From contig OX940872.1 of the NCBI GenBank assembly GCA_954871525.1, positions 13,043,180 through 13,107,179 of the forward strand: 64,000 bases of DNA, written 5' to 3'. The translations under genes were made by a program, and so were the position numbers. The stretch is from Parietaria judaica (lineage: Eukaryota; Streptophyta; Magnoliopsida; Rosales; Urticaceae). This document shows positions 1 through 10,108 of the stretch, one piece after another (position 1 is the stretch's first letter; each line of letters begins with the position of its first letter). The notes below the pieces were generated by a model. That model did not search any database and was not told the DNA's origin. It worked only from the letters and a program-made list of their open reading frames with translations.

Positions 1-2
1 AT

Positions 3-803
3 CAACACCAGACCGGCCAGAAAAGAGAAGAACAACATAGAACACCGCGCGAAAGCATACAGCCTAGCAAAAGAGGACGAGTACATATGCTCGAGGAATC
101 AGACGAGCAAATATACGAAGAAACGGAGAATTCCAGAAAGCAGCTCAGCGACATCCCCGAGCCCATCGGTAGAATCTACACTATTGTGGGAGGTTGCCAA
201 CTGCATGGTAACTCAGTAAACTCCATCAAGGCCCATCAGAGGAAGCTCAAGGCCGGACCGGTGATCGTACCGAGGCAAGAACCGGACTTCGAGATCTCGT
301 TCAAAGATAGTGAAGCGGCCACACTGATTGGTCCGCACGACGATGCGCTGGTCGTCACACTCCTAGTTGCCTCGTATACGATGGACAGGATCCTCATCGA
401 TAACGGGAGCTCAGTCGACGTGATCTTCCTGGAGCCGTTGCTAAAGCTGGGAGTAGAAGAGACAGAGATCAACAGAGAAGCCATCCCGCTAACCGGCTTC
501 GATGGAGGAACCATCAACGCGGTTGGCACGGTGCGACTGTCCATCGCAGCAGCAGGGGTCGGGAAGACCAAAAATTTCCTAGTGTTGGACTGCCCGTCAG
601 TTTACAACATGATATTAGGAAGACCCTGGCTGCATATGATGAAGGCCGTACCGTCAACCTACCATCAACTAATACGCTTCCCGAATAGGGCGGGAAAAAT
701 CGTTGAAATCAAGGGAAATAAAAAACAATCCAGAATTTGCTACATGAGCGCGTTCCGGAACATCCAGGCCGCTAAGGCCGGGAAAGAACAATCTACCGCA
801 TAG
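3..803 (+). CDS. Ty3 retrotransposon gag C-terminal part plus aspartic protease (5' end off the window)
   Basis: The frame is open from base 3 to the TAG at 801, so the gene enters from the left edge; the ATG at 87 is only the first internal methionine. Counting from that Met, residues about 88-180 form a retropepsin-like domain with the active-site motif D-N-G-S (Asp at nt 399-401) followed by a V-D-V-I-F strand. A second conserved stretch reads N-M-I-L-G-R-P-W-L (nt 607-633), the ILGR element of plant Ty3 proteases. The protein would process the Gag-Pol polyprotein inside virus-like particles. The next frame (pol, 810-4085) lies in the same reading frame, separated only by this TAG. Family assignment is strong; the Gag part is too short to classify. 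Confidence 0.88.
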   Translation, partial: QHQTGQKREEQHRTPRESIQPSKRGRVHMLEESDEQIYEETENSRKQLSDIPEPIGRIYTIVGGCQLHGNSVNSIKAHQRKLKAGPVIVPRQEPDFEISFKDSEAATLIGPHDDALVVTLLVASYTMDRILIDNGSSVDVIFLEPLLKLGVEETEINREAIPLTGFDGGTINAVGTVRLSIAAAGVGKTKNFLVLDCPSVYNMILGRPWLHMMKAVPSTYHQLIRFPNRAGKIVEIKGNKKQSRICYMSAFRNIQAAKAGKEQSTA

Positions 804-809
804 CAATTA
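801..809 (+). promoter_or_regulatory. Candidate stop-codon readthrough signal (TAG CAA TTA)
   Basis: The codon ending the protease frame is TAG, followed in the same frame by CAA TTA and then ATG. This matches the UAG-CAR-YYA consensus known to allow leaky termination in tobamoviruses. Upstream and downstream frames are the same, so readthrough would give one protease-RT-RNase H-integrase polyprotein. The sequence match is exact; function is inferred. Confidence 0.6.
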
Positions 810-3800
810 ATGGTGGTAGATGAAAAAGAGGACGACGGACAGGAAAGGGCCACCGATACGGACGGACCTAACCTGGAAATGACAGTCCAGGTCCAAATCG
901 ATCCCGACAACCCGGACCACCGGGTAAGAATCGAAAAAGGACTAGACAATGACGTCAGAAAAGATCTCCTCAAATTCCTAACCAAAAACCGGGACTGTTT
1001 TGCTTGGTCTCACAAAGACATGCCCGGAATAGACCCAAGCATTACAACCTATCGCCTAAACGTAGATCCGAGCTACAAGCCGGTAAAACAAAAGAGGCGA
1101 AAGCTAGGCCCGGACAGGGCCCAAGCCGTAAATGAAGAAGTCACAAAACTGCTGCAGACCGGATCCATCAGGGAAGTCAAATACCCGGAATGGTTAGCAA
1201 ATACAGTAGTCGTGAAGAAGAAAAACGGGAAGGCTAGAGTCTGTATCGACTTTACCGACCTGAACAAAGCTTGTCCCAAAGACAGTTTCCCAATGCCCTA
1301 TATCGACCGTCTAGTCGAAGCAACATGTGGGCATGAACTACTGTCGTTCATGGACGCATTCTCGGGATACAACCAGATCCTAATGCACCCCGAGGACCAA
1401 GAAAAAACGGCATTCATAACCGATAGAGGAATATACTGTTACAAAGTTATGCCCTTCGGATTAAAAAACGCCGGAGCCACATATCAAAGATTAGTCAACC
1501 AAATGTTCGCCGAACAACTCGGTAAAATTATGGAAGTCTACATCGATGACATGTTGGTAAAGTCCTCCCAAGCAACGGATCACGTGTCCCACCTAGAAGA
1601 CTGCTTCGACATACTACGAAAGTATCAAATGAAGCTCAACCCGACGAAATGCACCTTCGGGGTAACTTCAGGAAAATTCCTAGGTTATCTGGTCACACAG
1701 CGAGGTATAGAAGCCAATCCCGACCAGATAAATGCCCTCCAGAACATGCCCTCCCCAAGGACTGTTCGAGAGACGCAAAGGCTGACTAGGAGAATCGCCG
1801 CTCTTAACTGGTTCATATCAAGAGCTACGGACAAATGTTTACCCTTCTACAAGCTATTGAAAGGTAACAAAAAGTTCGAATGGACCGAAGAGTGCGAAGA
1901 GGCCTTCCAAAAGCTGAAAAGGTACCTCTCCACCCCACCAATACTCACCAGACCAATCTTGGGAGAGCCATTGTTTTTATATCTGGCTGTCTCGCCATCG
2001 GCGGTGAGTGGAGTAATCGTGAGAGAGGACCGCGGAGAGCAAAAGCCGATCTTCTACATCAGCAAATCTTTGGAAGATGCTGAAACAAGATACCCGGCAA
2101 TAGAAAAACTCGCACTAGCAATGATAACCGCAGCGAGGAAGCTTCGGCCTTATTTCCAATCCCATACCATCATGGTAATGACCACCCAACCTTTGAGAAT
2201 CATCCTCCATAGCCCGAATCAATCGGGAAGGCTCACGAAATGGGCCGTCGAGTTAAGCGAATTCTACATAGAATACAAGATCCGAACCTGTGCGAAATCA
2301 CAAGTATTGGCTGACTTTCTCATCGAATTACCAGCCGACGGTTCAAAAGAGGGCCACGAGGACGGAGAATGGAAACTCGAAGTCGACGGCGCGTCAAACC
2401 AAGGCGGATCCGGGATCGGAATTCGTTTGATATCCCCTACGGGAGAAGTGTTGGAACAATCATTTCGACTGAAATTCCACGCGACAAACAATGAGACCGA
2501 GTACGAGGCCCTCATCGCCGGCCTCAAACTAGCAAAAGCCGTGGGAGCCCGGAAAGTAAGGGCCCACTCCGACTCAAAACTAGTTACCAGTCAGATCAGT
2601 GGCGAATATGCTACCCGAGATGACAGGATGGAAAAATACCTCTCGGTAGTAAAAGGCTTAATCCAGCAATTCGAACACGTCGAAATAGTCCAAATACCGA
2701 GGAGTGAAAACGCGTCAGCAGACGCATTGGCCGGTTTAGCTTCAACTTTGGACCCCGAGGTCAAAAGGATAATCCCGGTCGAAACAATAGACGAACCCAG
2801 CGTAACCCGCGAAGTTTGCAATATCCGAATGGAAGAGGATGATTGGAGGACCCCAATCATTAACTACATCCTAACCGGGGCCAAACCTCGAGACAAGCAA
2901 AAAGCTAGGAAACTAAGGATCCAAAGCGCTAGATTTTGCATGATCGGGGAAAAATTGTACAAACGTAGCTATACCGGACCCTACCTAAGGTGCCTAGGAA
3001 ACACCGAAGCTCAAATAGTACTTCACGAAATCCATTCGGGAGAATGCGGCAACCATTTGGGAGGAAGATCTTTAGCAAATAAAGCAAAAAGGCAAGGCTT
3101 TTTCTGGGCCACTATGTTGGCGGACAGCGAAACCTATGCCAAAAGGTGCGACGAATGCCAGAGACACTCCCCATCCATACATAGACCAGCAGAAGAACTT
3201 TCATCAGTCTCGGTCCCGTACCCGTTCATGAAATGGTCCATGGACATAGTAGGACCTTTCCCCCTGGCCCCGGCTGGGAAGAGGTTTCTACTCGTCGTGA
3301 CCGACTACTTTTCAAAATGGGTGGAGGCAGAGTCGTACGCAAACATCAAAGATGTTGATGTAGAAAATTTCCTATGGAAGAACATCATCAGTAGATTCGG
3401 CCTCCCAAAAGAGATAATAGCTGACAATGGACCACAATTCATTTCAACGAGATTCCAAAACTTCTGCATAAACTGGAAAATATCCTTGAACACGTCCACT
3501 CCAAGATATCCTCAAGGCAATGGTCAAGCCGAAGTAGCTAACCGGGTAATAGTGGACGGAATCAAGAGACGCCTAGACACCAAAAAGGGACGATGGGCAG
3601 ACGAGCTCATAGGAGTCCTTTGGTCCTACAGAACTACCCCGCGTAGGGCCACCGGGGAAACCCCTTTCTCAATGGTACACGGCACTGAGGCCGTGATACC
3701 AATAGAGATAGAGACACCCAGCCTTCGAAGGGAATTCGCCCCTTTGGACGCAGAAATCAATGACGAAATGAGGGAAGACCAGCTCGACTACATCGACGAA

Positions 3801-4085
3801 AGACGAGAACAAGCTTTGATAAGAATTGCCAACTATCAAAACTCGATAGCTAGGTATTATAATTCAAAGGTCAAACGTCAAAAATTCATAGTGGGAGAGT
3901 TGGTCCTCAGAAAAGTTTTCCAGAACACCGCCGAGCCGAATGCGGGCAAGCTCGGGGCTAACTGGGAAGGACCTTACATCGTCACCGAAGTAGTAAAACC
4001 TGGAGTATACCGGCTAGCCACTCCGGATGGAACAAGAGTCCTCCGCAGCTGGAATGCCATGCACTTAAGGAAATACTACGCCTAA
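810..4085 (+). CDS. Ty3/gypsy pol (reverse transcriptase, two RNase H domains, integrase), Tat lineage
   Basis: This 1091-codon frame has no stop. Reverse transcriptase occupies about residues 80-300, with the catalytic Y-I-D-D box at 244-247. A classical but degenerate RNase H (L-F-L-Y-L-A-V-S) follows. A second, archaeal-type RNase H begins at W521 (W-K-L-E-V-D-G-A-S), with E-T-E-Y-E-A-L, H-S-D-S-K and A-D-A-L-A motifs. This extra domain marks the Tat lineage of plant Ty3 elements. Integrase has an H-x-H/C-x2-C zinc site (H739 region, C780, C783), a DDE triad at D812, D872 and E908 with the canonical 35-residue last spacing, and a C-terminal G-P-Y motif. The product would copy RNA to DNA and integrate it. 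No break is visible, so the element may be young. Confidence 0.95.
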   Translation: MVVDEKEDDGQERATDTDGPNLEMTVQVQIDPDNPDHRVRIEKGLDNDVRKDLLKFLTKNRDCFAWSHKDMPGIDPSITTYRLNVDPSYKPVKQKRRKLGPDRAQAVNEEVTKLLQTGSIREVKYPEWLANTVVVKKKNGKARVCIDFTDLNKACPKDSFPMPYIDRLVEATCGHELLSFMDAFSGYNQILMHPEDQEKTAFITDRGIYCYKVMPFGLKNAGATYQRLVNQMFAEQLGKIMEVYIDDMLVKSSQATDHVSHLEDCFDILRKYQMKLNPTKCTFGVTSGKFLGYLVTQRGIEANPDQINALQNMPSPRTVRETQRLTRRIAALNWFISRATDKCLPFYKLLKGNKKFEWTEECEEAFQKLKRYLSTPPILTRPILGEPLFLYLAVSPSAVSGVIVREDRGEQKPIFYISKSLEDAETRYPAIEKLALAMITAARKLRPYFQSHTIMVMTTQPLRIILHSPNQSGRLTKWAVELSEFYIEYKIRTCAKSQVLADFLIELPADGSKEGHEDGEWKLEVDGASNQGGSGIGIRLISPTGEVLEQSFRLKFHATNNETEYEALIAGLKLAKAVGARKVRAHSDSKLVTSQISGEYATRDDRMEKYLSVVKGLIQQFEHVEIVQIPRSENASADALAGLASTLDPEVKRIIPVETIDEPSVTREVCNIRMEEDDWRTPIINYILTGAKPRDKQKARKLRIQSARFCMIGEKLYKRSYTGPYLRCLGNTEAQIVLHEIHSGECGNHLGGRSLANKAKRQGFFWATMLADSETYAKRCDECQRHSPSIHRPAEELSSVSVPYPFMKWSMDIVGPFPLAPAGKRFLLVVTDYFSKWVEAESYANIKDVDVENFLWKNIISRFGLPKEIIADNGPQFISTRFQNFCINWKISLNTSTPRYPQGNGQAEVANRVIVDGIKRRLDTKKGRWADELIGVLWSYRTTPRRATGETPFSMVHGTEAVIPIEIETPSLRREFAPLDAEINDEMREDQLDYIDERREQALIRIANYQNSIARYYNSKVKRQKFIVGELVLRKVFQNTAEPNAGKLGANWEGPYIVTEVVKPGVYRLATPDGTRVLRSWNAMHLRKYYA

Positions 4086-4274
4086 CCCGACCTACCCGGT
4101 CTCCCCTGAACTACGTAATGACTTGATCCCCAAATTTGGGGTACGTAGGCAGCCCATCCTAAACAATTGGCGCAGTCTCAATCCAAACCCAAAACCAAAT
4201 AGGCCCGAGAACTACGAATCGCAAGACTCAATAGAGCCAGCCTAAAAGGAAACATGTCCCGAAACTCCCGTCAA
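4086..4274 (+). other. Retrotransposon non-coding region after pol
   Basis: No coding frame is seen. It belongs to the long spacer between pol and the 3' LTR that is common in Tat-lineage elements. Confidence 0.5.
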
Positions 4275-4514
4275 GGCGACAGGCCTACCCGGGTAACAGA
4301 CCCATCACCTAAGGTAACGAACCTACCCCGGTAACAGACCCATCACATAAGGTAACAAACCTACCCGGGTAACAAACCCATTGCATAAGGCAATAAGCCT
4401 ACCCGGGTAACCAACCCGTCGCATAAGGCAACAAGCCTATCCGGGTAACAAACCCACCACAATGGTTGATAAACCTAACCGGGTACCCAACCCGTTCCCT
4501 AAGGCGACAAGCCT
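4275..4514 (+). repeat. Minisatellite of six 38-bp units in the retrotransposon spacer
   Basis: Six consecutive units of exactly 38 bp run from 4275 to 4502, followed by 12 bases of a seventh. Each unit follows the pattern GGYAACAAGCCTACCCGGG, then TAACAAACCC, then a variable tail ending in TAA. Later units have drifted but kept length. It sits between pol and the antisense frame. Tandem repeats in this position are known in Tat/Ogre-type elements. Confidence 0.9.
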
Positions 4515-4972
4515 AATCTTTTTTGAAATATATGATTATACGAATGTGGCATCTACAAATATGTTTTTTCAGAAACAAAATACCTACGGGTTATTATGGT
4601 AGACGAGCAAAGAATACTCAACAGAAGCATTGAAGGAGCAATCACACCACAAGGTACCCGTACATTGTCAATACTTAATAAATTTCGGAGTTTCCAACAT
4701 TTTTTTATCTTTCTATCCGTGTATACGATAGGACTACTCGGAACATCAAATAGGAAAGTAAATATAGAAAAGTACGATTAGAAATAATTTAGAAACACGA
4801 ACGAATAGAATATAGCGAGAAATCAAAAAGCATAATATAACGACGAAATAAGCAAAGGCCCTAACCACGGGCATATCCAAACCTTACAAAAAAGGGTTCA
4901 AGTCGCCGTAGAATTGCCCATAGAAATTGTCTTGGCCGTACGCCTTATTAATTAAAAAAAAATGGGGACACT

Positions 4973-5185
4973 CTACGCATTGACCCCGGGTACCTCCACG
5001 ACCTCTCGGTCCTCCTTCTCCTTCTCCTTCTCTTCTCCTTCTTCTTCACCGGCTTGGCCTCCATGCTCGGTCGGCTCCTCAGCGGCGGTCTCCTCGGCGA
5101 CGGCGGGCTCGTTCAGGATCGGCTCTTCGAGGGCGATCTCCTCGGTATCAGCAACGACGGGCTGAAGCTGAAGAGACGTACCCAT
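4973..5185 (-). CDS. Small acidic antisense open frame between pol and 3' LTR
   Basis: The frame encodes 70 residues on the strand opposite to pol. The protein is very acidic, with runs of Glu broken by Ala/Val/Pro, and no recognised domain. Upstream in its direction (5201-5216) lies a near-palindrome, CGAGTAT-TT-ATACTCG, which contains TATAAATA on the minus strand (5205-5212). That box is only about 20 bp from the ATG, closer than a normal TATA-to-start distance, so transcription might begin at or beyond this ATG. Antisense frames between pol and the 3' LTR are described in some Tat-lineage elements such as Grande. The Glu-rich composition could also be a low-complexity artefact. Confidence 0.35.
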   Translation of the reverse strand: MGTSLQLQPVVADTEEIALEEPILNEPAVAEETAAEEPTEHGGQAGEEEGEEKEKEKEDREVVEVPGVNA

Positions 5186-5596
5186 TTAATGCGAATCACT
5201 CGAGTATTTATACTCGAAAATTGTCGCTGATCCTACGGTTAGGGTTTCCTCAAAAATCGCAACAAACCTCATCCGACGGTTGAGATCAGCGAGCTATCCG
5301 GCGACACGTCAGCACGACAGCTGTGTCAGGAGAATGTGAAGAGTTTATTCTCTTCGAACTCTGCAAAATGGGACACGTGTTGTAACTGTTCCCGCCCAAA
5401 ATTTGAAGCGACGGTTACAGCTTCAAGACCCTATCCGTCCATCTTATCTCGAAATTATCCAAAATCCTGTCCGGATTATGCAGATTTGCGGCAAAAGTCA
5501 CAAATTTAATTAATCCTATCCGGCACGAATTTTACATGATTTCATCGAGTAAATACTATAAAATTTACTTCGTATTTTTTATAGTATGGGGCTAAC
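5186..5596 (+). other. Retrotransposon 3' untranslated spacer ending in a weak polypurine tract
   Basis: No coding frame is evident. The bases directly before the LTR read AGTATGGGGCTAAC, the expected position of the polypurine tract that primes plus-strand synthesis. Confidence 0.5.
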
Positions 5597-6462
5597 TGTT
5601 GATGTACAAATTCGTCATTATTTAATATGACATAAAGTGCTAAGGTTGTGAATTAATTAAATTTACAAACCATGATAAAAGGCTTTAAAGAAATAAACTG
5701 GTATTCGTAAAAGCCCATTTGAGAAGCCTAATGAGATTCTCAATCAAACCAAGAACCTACGGATACAGGCTACTCGGCCCAATGAGTTCTAAAGGCCCAA
5801 ATCCATTCGACATCAGTCCAGAAAGACGAGGGTAGAGACGTCATATACTCTACCCGGCATCCCATTTCAAACTCAGACGGAAGACCAGGAGCACGGAGTC
5901 AACCTCCAACGGACATAAATTCAAACACGACGACGAGAACGAAGTCATGGGACACGTGTAGCCAGATCGTCCATTCAACCCGGTCAGCACGGAGTGAAGA
6001 CCCCTCGATTCCTGGAAGTCCAACGGGAAGAATTGAAGCCTATAAATGCCAAAGCTCAAGCTCAGATCAAGAGAGACACATACTTACAACCTTGAGAGAA
6101 TACTCCGAAGAAATCCTACCCGGCATTCTTGTTCACTTAAGGATCTTATTGTGTTCTTTCTTCTCTCTTCTTTTCTTTTCTATTCTCAGACGAGATCTAG
6201 CTGCCTGTAGCTATCCGTCTATGTTCACTGTCGCAATAAACTAACAGAGGAAGTAGTCAACTACCGCTTTGGGACGAACCTCTATAAAAAATCCCTCGTC
6301 TCATTTATATCGCTTATATACATATATATATATATATATATATCGTGAGTGAATCGTGAGCTTGCAACGCGAGAGATCGAATTCCACCAAATTGTTTCAT
6401 CCAAAATCATCATACGCTCACAAGTCACACTTGACTGATTGAGGTGGGAAACCACGTCAACA
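5597..6462 (+). mobile_element. 3' LTR of the Tat-lineage Ty3 element
   Basis: The LTR starts TGTTGATG and ends CGTCAACA, an inverted terminal pair, and is 866 bp long. A TATA box (TATAAATG, 6041-6048) lies about two thirds of the way in, followed by an AAGCTCAAGCTC leader, consistent with a promoter. The five bases after it (AATAT) would be the target duplication, but the matching left copy is off the window. An (AT)n microsatellite at about 6318-6344 lies inside. Confidence 0.85.
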
Positions 6463-6467
6463 AATAT

Positions 6468-7560
6468 AATAACTATTTTTTTTTCATTGTTCAGATTGTA
6501 AATGGGAATTAATGATCGCGAAAAACTATTGATAAACTCAACCACAATTTGGTGATGATCTATTACCGGATCATGGTGCTGGTCCGCACCGTTGAGAATA
6601 GTCAAGTATGAAGTGTCTTCATATTGGAAAGGCGAGACTTACTTTGAACGCGTCACTCTGTCAATGACAACTCGTACTTATCTGTATATTTCAAAATTCT
6701 CTCTTTTCTCTCTAGGGTTTCTGGGATTTTCTCTGCACATTTTTTCAGAGAAATTCGAGTTTAGGCTTAGCATTCTATTCAGTGGGAGCCCACACATCCC
6801 ATCGGTCAAGATCCGGAACATACATCGGAAGACTCGTGGGAGCTATCTTCAAGATTCAATCAAGAAAATTCGCAAGAGCTCAAGAACGCGAAGAACACGA
6901 ACGGAGGTCGAGATCAAGATCAGAATTGCGCTACAAAATCTTGAGTAAAAGTCATGCAGCTGTATTTATTGATTAGATAATTATTTATTAATACTCAAAG
7001 GCTCAATCAATTCGTGTGTTAATGACAATGGAATTCGAAAATTAAATATCAACGATTGGGATGATTAATTTCGAATCTTATGAGTCAGATAGAGTAACAG
7101 GAATTATTGGTATGGAATTCTAATTCTTATGAAAATATTTTTCAAGTTACCCTACGCACACCTAAGGTGATCGTTAATTAATCAGGGGTATTTTCTTGAA
7201 ATCAGACGCCCAACAATTGGTATCAGAGATTCGGTTCTTGATATTTGATTATAATAAATCCTGGGATAAAGAATTGATAATTCGTTTTTGGAAAAAAGGA
7301 TTTTAGTGAAAATATTTATTCTTATTTTCGGCAAATAATATTTTTTTATTTTCAAAAACTATTTTTAAAAATCGAATTAGGGTTTTGATGTTTTATCAAA
7401 ACCCTAATCCGTTAGGGTTTCGCGAAGCCGCTAGGGCTTCCCGGTGAGTGGCGGCGCGGGGGTGGGAATTTTCCCAATCCCTCTGACTCGCGCCAGCCCA
7501 CGGCATGGGCTGGAATTAAGGCTGGGCCATTCAGCCCAGCAGATAACCGCAGGAAACTGT
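6468..7560 (+). mobile_element. Older LTR plus primer-binding site and internal stub, host of the Tat insertion
   Basis: A second LTR appears to end at 7215 (CCCAACA). It is followed by TGGTATCAGAG at 7218-7228, the tRNA-Met primer-binding motif of plant LTR retrotransposons. A short internal stretch with a GGGTTTTGATG...TCAAAACCC inverted repeat and a GC-rich patch (7430-7550) follows, and retrotransposon similarity is then lost near 7560. The LTR start was disrupted by the Tat element. No protein-coding part remains. The internal layout resembles the Copia-like element near 21.8 kb, but it is not the same family. Confidence 0.6.
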
Positions 7561-8561
7561 TCCGGACACTGTATTAAGCAAATAATTTATAGGTGCTGTT
7601 AAATATAGAAAGAAAAATGACTACAACAAGATGGTATAGAAAAATGGGTCGCACGTTTATTAATAATGATTTAAAAGTTAACATTAATAAAATAAAAATG
7701 AAAGAAAATGAGAATGGGTCTCACTTGTAATCAATAAAGACTAAAGACCGTTCTTTTTAAATATAATTAGTTACGATTGCTTGGAATTCATTTGCTCAAT
7801 CTTCGGTATTACGATTTCATCACTAAAAAGATCTATCAAATATTCTAAAGCCAAAAAATCCTTGGTCGATCATACGGACACTATATTAACCATATAATTT
7901 GGCCAAATTTAAAATAAAATGAAATTATAGAAAATATATTTCTTACAAAATGAAACGTGGATGCAAATTCATTATATTTTATATTTTGCTTCCTTGTATA
8001 TGTACCAAACAACTCAACTATTACGAGCAAGGCCTATTATTTTGTGTTACACACCAATTTTTTCGGAATATGAAACTATATTACAAGGTTTTCTTTTTAT
8101 AAAATAAAAAAAAATTAGCTGCCAAATAAATTTGTTATATATAGCATAGGGGATAAATGTGTTTTCTTACAGAAAAATTAAAAATAAAAATTGGACAGAT
8201 AGACTATAAAAAAAAAATAAAAAAATATAACTATTCCTAATCTATTTTCATTTGTGTGTACCACATTTCAAAATAAATTCCGGTGACCACTATTATACTC
8301 AGAAAATGATCTCTTTCTTTCTTCATAGGATTTAGCAGAAAAAATGATTAACTAATTAATTGTCTCTCTATAATTAATCATTTGAAAAGAATAGGATCTC
8401 TAATAATTGAAAGAAGTGAAATATTAAGGCAAAACCCATAATCAACCGATTTCTTGAGGATCTCTTATTTTTTATGTTTAAAAATAATTAATTAGCTTAT
8501 TTTCTAGAGTTAATTATTCTAATAAAGAGTAATAAACAAGAAGGACCATTAAAACCCAACC
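7561..8561 (+). repeat. Upstream region of PR-10 duplication unit 1
   Basis: No gene is seen. From about 7790 the sequence matches the regions upstream of PR-10 copies 2 and 3. Shared blocks include a CCAAAAAATCCTTGGTC segment, ATGAAACGTGGA, and TTTTGCTTCCT followed by ATGTAC. It is therefore the distal promoter of a duplicated unit. Confidence 0.6.
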
Positions 8562-8569
8562 TATAAATA
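8562..8569 (+). promoter_or_regulatory. TATA box of PR-10 copy 1, now separated from its gene
   Basis: TATAAATA lies in a block (CCTATAAATA, then CACAACTCAAAC and CTCTCTACTTCAA) that is nearly identical to the core promoter and leader of PR-10 copies 2 and 3. In those copies the ATG follows 104-123 bp later. Here the matching leader is cut at 8619 by a Helitron and resumes at 11630. Confidence 0.8.
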
Positions 8570-8619
8570 GCATATCTTTAATCATCTAATTCACAACTCA
8601 AACATACTCTCTACTTCAA

Positions 8620-9367
8620 CTAGTGGAAATGCACCGCGCTTTGCGCGGTGACGATAAAATATCATTTATCATGATAAAAAAATCTAACAATTTTTTTTAT
8701 TGTGAATTATAAATGTAAGAACTATATCATCAAACTTCATAAATTGTTTTATTTTAGTTGTATTTTACTTATTTTTATTAGTTACGATTAAATATATATT
8801 AAAAACTTTAAGATAATGGATCATTAAATATTATTCTCAAAATAAATATCCAATTATACGTGTCTGGTTTTTTCTTTCACACCATAATAATAAAAATATT
8901 CTTGTTTAAAAATATTTGATTGTAATAACTTGTATATCATGTCTTGATTGTAAAAAATATATATGTTATTATTTCAAAAATCTAAAAGACTAACATAATA
9001 TAGTAACTCAAAAACTAAATTTTTTATAAATAAAAAAAAATCTCACTCCTTGTAGGTAAAAGAAAATATGAATCAAGGTCGTCGATTGCGCTGGAATATG
9101 ATTTACAATCGTTGTGGAGAAATAGTTACAAATCTCTTCACATGATTTGACTAATTTTATAATTAGACGTATTCTAAAATCGAAGCCCAAATAGGCTAAT
9201 ATATAAACGCAAAGTTTTAATCCTTCACACACACACGCATATATATATATATATATATATATATGTATTATTTTTTGAAAAATAAGTTATTGAAATTGAT
9301 TCGCATAAATCTGATGCAAAGAATATATACATGTTTAGTAATTAACAAAGAATCTCTCTCTCGCCAC

Positions 9368-9398
<31 letters not shown>

Positions 9399-10077
9399 AT
9401 GCAAAGAATATACAAATTATTTTTACTCTTACTACCGCGCTTTGCGCGGTGGCGTAGTATTATTTTTAAATTAAAATAAAAAATTACGTAAATTGATTAA
9501 CTTTGTTATATGTTATTGATAATTGTGAATTAAAATATTTATAAACTCTATTAGTTAGACGGCACGAAAGATCAACATTAAAATTGAACTCATAAATTAT
9601 CAAATTATTTAACATTACCGTCATTATTAAATATGGGTCATATATATAAACATTTGAAATAAATGATAGTAAACTATAAAGATTAAAGGTTCGTCTGATT
9701 TAGCTTAAAAAAATGTATCTAACTGGTAAAGCTCTACATTTTACTAATAAAAAAGTTAAATAGTTGAAGACTATATATTAAGATCTTTAAGATGGTTATC
9801 TTTTATTAAACTAATTTAAATGTAATACAAAAGATAAAATAGTTGATCAATATTCAAATAAAGAACACTTAGTTTACTTATATATTCAATTTTTTACCAA
9901 AGAAACATAGCCAAATTAATTAATTTAAATTTTGGTTTTAAAATATTATTTCTCTATTTGATCAATTGATCTCAGGAATTATATCGTAAAAAATAGATAA
10001 TAAAATAACACATAACAAATACATACATATATAGGGATTTTCTTTGTTAAAAAAAAAACCATTTTGATGGTTGAGAT

Positions 10078-10108
<31 letters not shown>

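Noticed and set aside
236..571. Minus-strand frame opposite the protease
   Set aside because: Shadow of the coding strand; the protease motifs are on the plus strand.
4275..4514. CRISPR-like array of 38-bp units
   Set aside because: The units are contiguous with no unique spacers, in a plant retrotransposon; it is a minisatellite.
6592..6976. Overlapping open frames of 118 and 64 codons
   Set aside because: They lie in the LTR and leader of an old retrotransposon, with Arg/Ser-rich low-complexity sequence and no domain.
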